DNA of 5,746 nucleotides from a bacterium (GTDB lineage Bacteria; Chloroflexota; Dormibacteria; Aeolococcales; Bog-877), in NCBI GenBank assembly GCA_021798435.1, contig JAJZGN010000127.1, positions 1 to 5,746 on the forward strand, read 5' to 3'. Made by a program: the position numbers and the translations under genes. Below are positions 1 to 5,392 of the stretch, one piece after another. The notes beneath the pieces are model-generated. The model ran no database searches. It was not told the DNA's origin and saw only the letters and a program-made list of their open reading frames with translations. The stretch's first letter is position 1, and each line of letters starts with the position of its first letter.

Positions 1-21
1 GCCGCGATCCCCCGAGGAAGG

Positions 22-960
22 TCAGCAGGCGTAGTCGGAGTCGTACGGCTTGGAGAACCACTGGGTGAGCTCGACCACCCCGCCGGTGAAGGAGGTCAGC
101 TGGCAGTTGGAGATCGCTCCCGAGAGCCTCCGCGCTCCGGGGATCCAGTCTGGGAGCCCCTCGAGGGAAGTGCCTGCGGTGGATTTTAGGCCCCCGGTGA
201 CCTGGCTCCACTGGTAGGAGGTGGAGTAGACGCCCACATGGGTGGCGCCGGCCGCGCTCAAGGCGGCCACCATCCCCTGGAGGTCGGCGACGTTCATCGC
301 CAGCCCAGTGCTGCCCGACTGCCAGCTGTTGCCGGTCTCGACGTCCAGCCACCAGGGATAGGCCTTCGCCGCGCCAGACACTGAAAATGGCTGCTCCTTG
401 GCGTTTATTGCGTCGGCCGCACTCGCGAGCCAGCTGGCGTCCTGGGCAGCCTTGTTGTAGCCGTACTGCCAGGCGCAGGCCGTGGTGTCCTCGCCCACCC
501 CGGTCGTGCCGGACGCCCCGCAGCTTCCGTACTGGTCGTTACTCATGGAGGTGGTTGGCCAGTCGGGGACACCGTTCCCCGGATCGGCGGTGTTGAGGTA
601 GAGGCTGGCCCTGGGCTGCGAGCCCTTGCCGCTGGAGTCGACAACCGCCCAGTACAGCTCGCTCTGGGTGTAACTCGGGTAGCTGGGCGAGGGGCCGAGG
701 CAGGGGTTCGGCGTGTTGGCCAACCCGTCGTTCACCCCCACGATCCCGAACGCCTGCCCCGAGGGAAGGCTCCCGCCGCACTGGGGAAAGGAGATGTCGT
801 TGCCGGTGGTAGACGCGGTCCCACCGCCCCCACCTCCACCATGGCTCGGCCGGGCCGCCAGCGCGGGCGACGCCGTGAGGATGGCGAGAGCCGCCGCCAC
901 CGTGCCTCCCCAGCCGAGATCCCTGGGCAACCGGTGCGAGCCAGTGGGGGCAAGAGCCAT
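22..960 (-). CDS. Secreted GH25-like (glycoside hydrolase-like) protein
   Basis: A 312-residue exported protein whose likely role is binding or cleaving a wall polysaccharide; the activity is inferred. The ATG at 960 is chosen because AAGGAG lies 5 bases upstream and it opens directly on a signal peptide: Arg10 and Arg13, a hydrophobic run at about 18-31, and an Ala-Leu-Ala cleavage site near 35. An upstream in-frame ATG at 1098 would add a non-signal tail and overlap the deaminase gene. A seven-glycine linker (41-47) precedes the globular domain. Visible landmarks are NDISFPQCG (54-62), resembling the first strand of GH25-like lysozymes, WWLDVE (203-208) whose Asp206 and Glu208 match the GH25 Asp-x-Glu pattern, and a VGVYSTSYQW segment near 242-251. 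Six mature cysteines (61, 87, 147, 162, 286, and 312 as the last residue) could form three disulfides. I recall similar uncharacterised secreted proteins in actinobacteria. It is last of three co-directional genes. Confidence 0.85.
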   Translation of the reverse strand: MALAPTGSHRLPRDLGWGGTVAAALAILTASPALAARPSHGGGGGGGTASTTGNDISFPQCGGSLPSGQAFGIVGVNDGLANTPNPCLGPSPSYPSYTQSELYWAVVDSSGKGSQPRASLYLNTADPGNGVPDWPTTSMSNDQYGSCGASGTTGVGEDTTACAWQYGYNKAAQDASWLASAADAINAKEQPFSVSGAAKAYPWWLDVETGNSWQSGSTGLAMNVADLQGMVAALSAAGATHVGVYSTSYQWSQVTGGLKSTAGTSLEGLPDWIPGARRLSGAISNCQLTSFTGGVVELTQWFSKPYDSDYAC

Positions 961-965
961 CTCTA

Positions 966-971
966 CTCCTT
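966..971 (-). promoter_or_regulatory. Shine-Dalgarno site of the GH25-like gene
   Basis: On the minus strand AAGGAG is followed by a 5-base spacer (TAGAG) and then ATG at 960. It settles the start of the GH25-like gene at 960 rather than at the upstream in-frame ATG at 1098. Confidence 0.8.
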
Positions 972-1016
972 TTTGGGCGGGCGAGCCGCACTCAATGAAC
1001 CCGTGCCGCCTCCCAA

Positions 1017-1745
1017 CTACCCACCTGCGGGTTGAATCCCAGCAACCGTGGGCGGGGAGGCATCCGGCGCCCGGGCCATCGCGCGGAGCTCCGGCCACAG
1101 GAATGCGAGGGCTTGGTCCACCTCCATCTCCACCAGCTTTGAGGTGATCCCCCCTGCTCTGAGGCGCTCAATGAGGGCCAGGATGCCGCTCTCGCCGTGC
1201 GACCTGAGGAACGCCTCGGTCCTGGCACCGTGGTGCCAGAAGCGTGCGATCAGGGTGCCGAAGGCCCCCAGCTCGTCTGGCCGGGGCCCGTCTCGCTCCA
1301 CAGGCGGGCGCGCGGCTTCGCGCGGCGAGAGCCGCCCGAAGTCGTGACAACCGGCCCAGAGTGGGTCGGCGCCGGCGAAACGCACGGCGGACACGGGACC
1401 CAGCCGGATCGCTGCCGAACATTGCAGGCAGGGCTCCAGGGTGGTCGTGAGCACCAGTTCGCGAGCCTGACCAAAGCGGAGGCGAGCCAGCACATTGACC
1501 TCGGCGTGAGCCAGGGCGGACCCGAAGATCTCCCCCCGTGGACCATCGCGGTCGGCAACCCGGTTGCGGGACGCGTGGACCACCGTTCCAGCCGCATCGG
1601 TGGCACACGCCCCCACCGCGATGTTGCCGCTGCAGAACGCCTCCCAGGCCTGCCGGAAAGCCGCCTGCCAGGCCTCGTCCAGCCCCGACCAGAGAGCCTC
1701 GGCCGATGCTTGAGGGGCCGCCCCCTCGGCGCTGCGCGAGGTCAC
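1017..1745 (-). CDS. Cytidine/deoxycytidylate-deaminase-fold nucleoside deaminase
   Basis: A zinc-dependent deaminase-fold protein, expected to hydrolyse an amino group from a nucleoside or nucleobase; the substrate cannot be read from the sequence. Counting from the GTG at 1745 (242 residues), the zinc signature is HAEVN (80-84), with His80 a ligand and Glu82 the proton shuttle, followed by EPCLQC (104-109) with ligands Cys106 and Cys109. GNIAVGACATDAAG (40-53) fits the first strands of the fold. About 90 C-terminal residues beyond the core, including an acidic, helical-looking stretch, are more than a compact TadA or Cdd needs. The start is uncertain: in-frame ATGs at 1868 and 1835 would add 41 or 30 residues, but that stretch has clearly weaker third-position G/C bias and no strong ribosome-binding site. 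The gene lies downstream of the GH3 gene and 56 bases before the GH25-like gene, so co-transcription is possible. It may belong to a family simply annotated as nucleoside deaminase in actinobacteria. Confidence 0.85.
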   Translation of the reverse strand: MTSRSAEGAAPQASAEALWSGLDEAWQAAFRQAWEAFCSGNIAVGACATDAAGTVVHASRNRVADRDGPRGEIFGSALAHAEVNVLARLRFGQARELVLTTTLEPCLQCSAAIRLGPVSAVRFAGADPLWAGCHDFGRLSPREAARPPVERDGPRPDELGAFGTLIARFWHHGARTEAFLRSHGESGILALIERLRAGGITSKLVEMEVDQALAFLWPELRAMARAPDASPPTVAGIQPAGG

Positions 1746-1916
1746 CCGCGGAACGGTACCAGCACCGGTCGGGGGACCGCGAGAGGGCAGCTGGCCGTGA
1801 GCCAGGACGCGGTGCCCAGGTATGAGTGGGAGCATTGAGTGTGGTCCACCCGTCGGGGGGATTCCCATCCGACGTCCCGCTCTGTCTCCGAGGTGAAGAG
1901 CCGGAGTCCCCCAGGG

Positions 1917-3188
1917 TCAACCGGCGCGGCACCGAGGCTGCGGGCGGTCGGACCTGAGGTCCATGACCAGCCCGCCGGCGGTCGCCGGCTGGGGCTCAGA
2001 GAGGCCCTTGAAGGCCAGCACCTGCGTGACCGCCGCCACCAGCTCGGCACGGGGCAGACTGCCGGATTGAACCGCGGCCACGATGGCGGCGATGGTGGCG
2101 TCGGTGACAGCACCCAGCTCGGCGGAGGGGGGGTTGAACAGCAGCAGGTCGGCACCGGCTCGGAGCGCCGCCACCGCGGCCTGGGGCACCGAATACCCCG
2201 CCCCACTCAGGGCCCCCGCGGAGAGGGAGTCCGTCATGACCAGCCCCTGGAAGTGGAGTTGCTGGCGGAGCACTCCCTTGATCACGGCGCTGGAGATGCT
2301 GGCGGGGAGGTTGGTAAGGCCCGGTACCGACGCGTTGCCGACCATCACGGCCGGCAGCCCCTGGCTCACGGCCGACGCGAAGGGGAGCAGGCCACCCGTC
2401 TTGAGCTCGGAATAAGGCAGGGTGCTGGCCGGGCCGTCGTCCGTGTTGCCGGTGGAGGATCCCAGCCCCGGGAAGTGCTTCGCCACGGGGGTCACCCCCG
2501 CTTCGATCAGCCCCTTGGCGAAGGCGATCCCGTCGGCTGCGGCGGTCGCCGCGCTGGGGCTGAATGACCTGGTGCCGTCCGGGTCGGTGGCACTCGGCCC
2601 GGGGCCCCCGTCCAGATCCAGAACTGGAGCGAGATCGACGGTCACCCCAGCGGACCGGAGGCTCTCTCCCGTGGAGAGGCCCAGTTGCTGGATCTGCTGC
2701 GGCGACATGGTCGCAGCCATCTGCCGAGCGGACGGCAGCGGCCCCACCAGGTTGCTGAGCCGCTGAACGGCTCCGCCCTCCTCGTCGGTCATGACCGCGG
2801 GCGCTCCACCTGGAGGGGCGAGCGCCTCCAGGGCCGCCAGCTGCTGGGCTAGGTTGGCTGGACCGGAGGACCCGTAGAGGATGATCCCGCCCACCCCCAG
2901 CTGAACCTCTGCCGAGATTGCGGACACCTCCGCGGCCCGCGCCGGGACCCCCAGAACCTGGCTGGCGAGGCGTGAAAGGCTCCATCCCCCAGGTCCGCTG
3001 GATGGCGAGGTCGACGGAGTTGGAGTCGGGGCCACCGGAGTGCGGGGCCGAGTGGTGGGGCCGGCCCGCCCCGCGCCGGTCGCGCAACCCGCCAGCAGAG
3101 CGCCCAAGGCCAGCACCCCAGCCGTGACCCGGCCCGAGCTTGTTCGCCGGCCCAGCCTCCCAGCGGACGCCGGACCCCGCGCGGACAT
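1917..3188 (-). CDS. Glycoside hydrolase family 3 lipoprotein, beta-N-acetylglucosaminidase (NagZ/LpqI-like)
   Basis: Predicted exported, lipid-anchored hexosaminidase that removes N-acetylglucosamine from muropeptides during peptidoglycan turnover. From ATG 3188 it has 423 residues. The N-terminus is basic, followed by a hydrophobic run ending in the lipobox LLAGC, so Cys35 would be lipidated. A Pro/Thr/Ser-rich linker (about 41-68) leads to one GH3 TIM-barrel domain. Motifs are TDEEGG (134-139), VDLAPVLDLD near 184-193, KHFPGLG (237-243) and VMTDSLSAGAL (317-327), where Asp320 is the expected nucleophile. After KHFPGLG the sequence reads SSTGNTDDG instead of the GDTxxDSH of classical NagZ; the mycobacterial lipoprotein LpqI has a similar form. 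The open frame extends 128 codons upstream to an ATG at 3572, but that extension precedes the signal peptide and is probably not translated as part of this protein. No clear ribosome-binding site precedes 3188. It heads the three-gene minus-strand series. Confidence 0.92.
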   Translation of the reverse strand: MSARGPASAGRLGRRTSSGRVTAGVLALGALLAGCATGAGRAGPTTRPRTPVAPTPTPSTSPSSGPGGWSLSRLASQVLGVPARAAEVSAISAEVQLGVGGIILYGSSGPANLAQQLAALEALAPPGGAPAVMTDEEGGAVQRLSNLVGPLPSARQMAATMSPQQIQQLGLSTGESLRSAGVTVDLAPVLDLDGGPGPSATDPDGTRSFSPSAATAAADGIAFAKGLIEAGVTPVAKHFPGLGSSTGNTDDGPASTLPYSELKTGGLLPFASAVSQGLPAVMVGNASVPGLTNLPASISSAVIKGVLRQQLHFQGLVMTDSLSAGALSGAGYSVPQAAVAALRAGADLLLFNPPSAELGAVTDATIAAIVAAVQSGSLPRAELVAAVTQVLAFKGLSEPQPATAGGLVMDLRSDRPQPRCRAG

Positions 3189-3802
3189 CAGGTGGCCGGG
3201 CCGAAGGGGGTGGGTCCGCGGCCCAGCCGCGGCCGGGCGGGGGTCGGCCGTGGCACCTTGGCAGGCCCGGTCACGACGCCCTCCAGGCGCCGAACTTCTG
3301 AGCCCTCCGGCCATCGGTTGCCTCATGGGAAGCGGAAGGCTCCCCGGCGATGGGCTCAGAGCCCCAGAAGGCCCAGGGATCGGCGGGGTGATCGGCGCGG
3401 CGGGCCCCGGCTGGCCGCTGATTGGGGCGATTTCCGGCCCGGGCCGCGGGCTGTTCACCCCGGTATCCGTGTGCGCTACGACCGCGGCCCATGCTGCCAC
3501 TGTATTCGGGAGGCGCGGAGCGGTGGGAAGCGACCGGGGTGGTTCCCGCAGAGGACTTCGAGCCTTGTGCACTCGGCCGGCCGCCCCCCGCCGTTGGTGC
3601 CGACGGCCAGCATCTCCGAGGGATGCCCGGTGGGGCTGAAGCCGGTGCCGGTCAGCTCCGGGTGGGCCGCCCTCCGCGCCGGGATGCAGAGAGGGGCGCT
3701 GACCCTCGCCCGCGCTCTCTCCGGTCCCGGAATGCGGGCGCGGTCGGGCCGGGACGAGTAGGCAAGGCAGCTGACCGGACCTCGATTCTGCCGGCGCTCG
3801 CC
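3189..3802. other. Long gap with no confident gene
   Basis: Apart from the weak remnant called at 3300-3770, I see no supportable gene, tRNA, repeat array or insertion sequence here. The GH3 gene reads out to the left and the small secreted gene to the right, so promoters for both are expected. Only the rightward one is recognisable, just beyond this interval. No convincing -10 element for the GH3 gene was found. Confidence 0.5.
3300..3770 (-). pseudogene. Possible frameshifted remnant of a secreted-domain gene
   Basis: Two overlapping minus-strand frames have coding-like third-position G/C bias and protein-like text but no intact gene. One frame is open from about 3814 to a TAG at 3476-3478 and contains LTGTGFSPTGHPSEMLAV (from 3655), which resembles the opening strand of secreted immunoglobulin-like domains. 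The second frame, open through 3572-3189, contains AVVAHTDTGVNS (3485-3450), which resembles the closing strands of such a domain, then a Pro/Gly-rich stretch. The two motifs are about 57 codons apart, a sensible spacing for one small beta domain, but joining them needs a frameshift near 3500-3560. No convincing start codon or ribosome-binding site was found. In GC-rich DNA such frames can arise by chance, so this is a weak call. Boundaries are approximate. Confidence 0.22.
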
Positions 3803-3831
3803 TTGACGCCAGATCTAGGCGGTGCTAGGCT
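3803..3831 (+). promoter_or_regulatory. Vegetative-type promoter of the small secreted gene
   Basis: TTGACG (3803-3808) is separated by exactly 17 bases from TAGGCT (3826-3831). The -10 hexamer is preceded by TGC, giving an extended -10 (TGCTAGGCT). This matches the preferred form of actinobacterial principal-sigma promoters. Transcription should begin near 3838, giving a 5' leader of roughly 78 bases before the ATG at 3916. Confidence 0.75.
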
Positions 3832-3839
3832 CCGGCCAG

Positions 3840-3898
3840 CCTCGGGCCGAGGGCTCCAGCCAACGTGCCACCGATCTCGGACCGCCGGAGATGCTGGA
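3840..3898 (+). other. Foldable 5' leader of the small secreted gene
   Basis: Inverted repeats in the predicted untranslated leader: CCTCG (3840-3844) with CGAGG (3848-3852) almost at the transcript 5' end; TCCAGC (3855-3860) with GCTGGA (3893-3898); and nested in the latter ATCTC (3874-3878) with GAGAT (3888-3892), which can be extended by two G-C pairs past one bulged G. CCACC (3868-3872), left unpaired inside the larger element, could pair with GGTGG (3907-3911) at the edge of the Shine-Dalgarno site. The pairings are seen directly; any regulatory role is inference. It matches no riboswitch class that I recognise. Confidence 0.35.
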
Positions 3899-3902
3899 CC
3901 AC

Positions 3903-3908
3903 AGGAGG
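3903..3908 (+). promoter_or_regulatory. Shine-Dalgarno site of the small secreted gene
   Basis: AGGAGG is followed after 7 bases by ATG at 3916. It selects this start over the in-frame ATG at 3865, which would put 17 non-hydrophobic residues before the signal segment and lies inside the foldable leader. Confidence 0.85.
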
Positions 3909-3915
3909 TGGTGGG

Positions 3916-4479
3916 ATGGGTGCCAGGTTGCGGTGGGCGATCTGGGGGGCCGTGGCGGCGGCTGCGGTTGTGGCCAGCAGCGCCGGCGTGCTGGCGAGTA
4001 CGGGCAAGTCCAGCGTTTCGGGCTTCGAGATCGCGGCCACCTCGACCGACGGACAGTTCGTGGGCTCCATCGGCGGGGGGACCCCGCTGGCCGGCGGCTA
4101 CTTCTACGCCAACGTCGTCCACCAAGCGCTGCAGGAGGGCTCTCTGGGAGCCCAGACCGCCATCTGCGGCACCGGGGAATCGTTGTCTTCACGCAGCCCA
4201 TGCGCTTCCGCCCCGGGGCCGGTCAGCACCGTGACGGTCTACCTGGACGGCAGGTCGGTCACCGGCCAATTCAAGTACGCTCCCGGCGGCATCGGGTTCC
4301 AGAGCGGCACCGGCTCCTGCCCCTCCCCGCAGAAGTTCTCAGTTGCCGACACGGTGACCTTCGGCACTCCCTTCAGCTCGTATCTGTTCTCCGTCACCCT
4401 CACCCACTACAGCTACGACCTCTTCGGGGACTGCATCACCTACTTCGCCACCATCTCCGGAACGATGGGCGAGAAGTAG
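3916..4479 (+). CDS. Small secreted protein of unknown function with four cysteines
   Basis: I do not recognise the family. The protein has 187 residues. Its N-terminus (Arg4 and Arg6, then a hydrophobic run at about 7-27 rich in Ala, Val and Trp) is a signal peptide or single membrane anchor, so the rest should lie outside the cytoplasm. The remainder is rich in Gly, Ser, Thr and aromatic residues with alternating hydrophobic stretches, suggesting a beta-sheet fold. Examples are STVTVYLDG near 104-112 and SSYLFSVTLTHYSYDLF near 154-170. Cys84, Cys96, Cys135 and Cys173 could make two disulfides. No catalytic motif or repeat was seen. It has its own strong promoter, a structured leader and a strong ribosome-binding site, so it is probably well expressed and single-cistron. 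It converges on birA, with 33 bases between the stop codons. Confidence 0.82.
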   Translation: MGARLRWAIWGAVAAAAVVASSAGVLASTGKSSVSGFEIAATSTDGQFVGSIGGGTPLAGGYFYANVVHQALQEGSLGAQTAICGTGESLSSRSPCASAPGPVSTVTVYLDGRSVTGQFKYAPGGIGFQSGTGSCPSPQKFSVADTVTFGTPFSSYLFSVTLTHYSYDLFGDCITYFATISGTMGEK

Positions 4480-4512
4480 TCGAGCTGACGAGCCGGCGGG
4501 CTGCTCCAGATC

Positions 4513-5373
4513 TCAGCCGGCCCGGCTTGCCGGGCGCACCGAGGGACGAGGTCCGGGCGAGAGGTCTCCGGCCGCGACCGCGACCTGGCCCTCCGGGCGC
4601 GTCACCAGCAGGCGCCCTTGGTCGTCCACCCCATCCAGCCGTCCCACCAAGGGCGCTGTCGCGCCCGCCACCTCCACCTCCTCCCCGATCCACTCCGCCC
4701 GCTCCAGCCAGGGCTGACGAAGTGCCGGGAAGCCCAGGTCGCTCCAGCTGCGGTAGTGGTCGTTCAGGGAGACCAGCACCTCGACAGCGAGCCTGGCCCC
4801 GCTCCCCCGCCACCCCTCGCGGTCCAGGGCGGTGGCCCCAGGCGCGATGGGATCCCCCCTGCCAAGTCCTTCCCAGAACGCGTTGCACCCCACCCCCACG
4901 GCCACCGCCTGGCCCTTCTCGGTCCACAGGGACTCCGCCAGGACCCCGGCCACCTTGCGGCCCCCGATCAGGCAGTCATTGGGCCACTTGAGCCTAACCG
5001 GAGGGCCGCCGGCCGCCTCGATCCCCCGGGCGACCGCCAGTCCCACCACCAGCGGCAGGGTGGCCGTCTGGACGGAATCCGGCGGGCGCAGGAGCAGAGA
5101 GAGCATCAGCGAGGAGCCGGGCGGCGCCTGCCAGGTCCGCCCGGCCCTGCCCCGACCGTGAACCTGGTGGTCCGCCAGCACGCAGAGCCCCTCGGGCTCG
5201 CCCCCCCGGGCCGCGGCCAGGATGAGGTCCTGGGTGCTGCCCACCTGGGCGAGCAGACGCACGCGCCAGGGGACTCTCCGAGCCGCCAGCTCCTGCCGGA
5301 GGGCGTCCCCGTCTCCCCACCCTGGCGCCCTCTCAGGGAATCGTCCGGGAGTGGGGCCTGAAGTCAGGTTCAC
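4513..5373 (-). CDS. birA: Biotin--[acetyl-CoA-carboxylase] ligase
   Basis: Activates biotin with ATP to biotinyl-AMP and attaches it to the acceptor lysine of biotin carboxyl carrier domains of acetyl-/acyl-CoA and pyruvate carboxylases in the cytoplasm. From the GTG at 5373 it has 286 residues. Motifs in order are GSTQD (45-49, the usual GSTN/D element), GRGRAGRTW (73-81, the biotin and adenylate loop), LKWPNDCLIGGRKVAG (128-143, with Lys129 the conserved catalytic lysine), VGVGCN (159-164) and a C-terminal SH3-like domain at about 230-270. There is no N-terminal helix-turn-helix, so it is a monofunctional (class I) ligase and not a repressor. The frame stays open up to an ATG at 5547, but that stretch is antisense to the divergent gene. 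GTG 5373 gives a normal N-terminus, although no clear ribosome-binding site precedes it. No biotin synthesis or carboxylase gene is in the window. Confidence 0.95.
   Translation of the reverse strand: MNLTSGPTPGRFPERAPGWGDGDALRQELAARRVPWRVRLLAQVGSTQDLILAAARGGEPEGLCVLADHQVHGRGRAGRTWQAPPGSSLMLSLLLRPPDSVQTATLPLVVGLAVARGIEAAGGPPVRLKWPNDCLIGGRKVAGVLAESLWTEKGQAVAVGVGCNAFWEGLGRGDPIAPGATALDREGWRGSGARLAVEVLVSLNDHYRSWSDLGFPALRQPWLERAEWIGEEVEVAGATAPLVGRLDGVDDQGRLLVTRPEGQVAVAAGDLSPGPRPSVRPASRAG
4520..4535. terminator. Candidate bidirectional terminator hairpin between convergent genes
   Basis: GCCCGGC (4520-4526), TT, GCCGGGC (4529-4535) is a perfect 7-base-pair inverted repeat; allowing for loop size, about 6 pairs with a 4-base loop. 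It lies 40 bases past the stop of the small secreted gene and inside the last birA codons. There is no T-tract on either side, so it would be a U-less hairpin of the kind proposed in actinobacteria, or a chance feature of GC-rich sequence. Confidence 0.3.
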
Positions 5374-5384
5374 TCCCGTATACT
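5357..5384 (+). promoter_or_regulatory. Promoter of the rightward terminal gene, with an overlapping inverted repeat
   Basis: TATACT (5379-5384) is a near-consensus -10 hexamer ending 8 bases before the GTG at 5393, placing the start point at about 5391-5393. The -35 region is weak. It is covered by the inverted repeat CCTGA-AG-TCAGG (5357-5368), a possible operator, which also lies in the first codons of the oppositely transcribed birA. The core GTATAC (5378-5383) is itself palindromic, so a leftward -10 for birA may overlap it. Confidence 0.5.
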
Positions 5385-5392
5385 GCGGCCTC

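Noticed and set aside
820..840. Short G/C-rich repeat-like tract
   Set aside because: It encodes the seven-glycine linker of the GH25-like protein and is not an independent repeat.
961..1098. N-terminal extension of the GH25-like protein from ATG 1098
   Set aside because: It would place 46 charged residues before a signal peptide and overlap the deaminase coding region, while ATG 960 has an excellent ribosome-binding site.
1839..2567. A 242-codon plus-strand open frame
   Set aside because: It lies antisense to the well-supported GH3 gene. Its protein is rich in Arg, Gly, His and Gln with no domain, as expected for a shadow frame in GC-rich DNA.
3189..3572. N-terminal extension of the GH3 protein from ATG 3572
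   Set aside because: The lipoprotein signal sequence begins at 3188, and an extra 128 residues before it would prevent normal export. The extension is better explained as chance or as a remnant frame.
3535..3575. Possible tRNA T-arm-like sequence on the minus strand (GCTCGAAGTCC)
   Set aside because: The loop does not fit the TTC-purine-A pattern, and no acceptor stem, anticodon arm or D arm could be placed around it.
3822..4991. A 389-codon plus-strand open frame
   Set aside because: It overlaps the small secreted gene in another frame and birA in antisense, and its second half is mostly Pro/Arg. The overlapping genes have better starts, signals and motifs.
4618..5361. A 247-codon plus-strand open frame
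   Set aside because: It is antisense to birA, whose motifs are unambiguous. The predicted product is low-complexity Pro/Arg/Gly/His-rich text.
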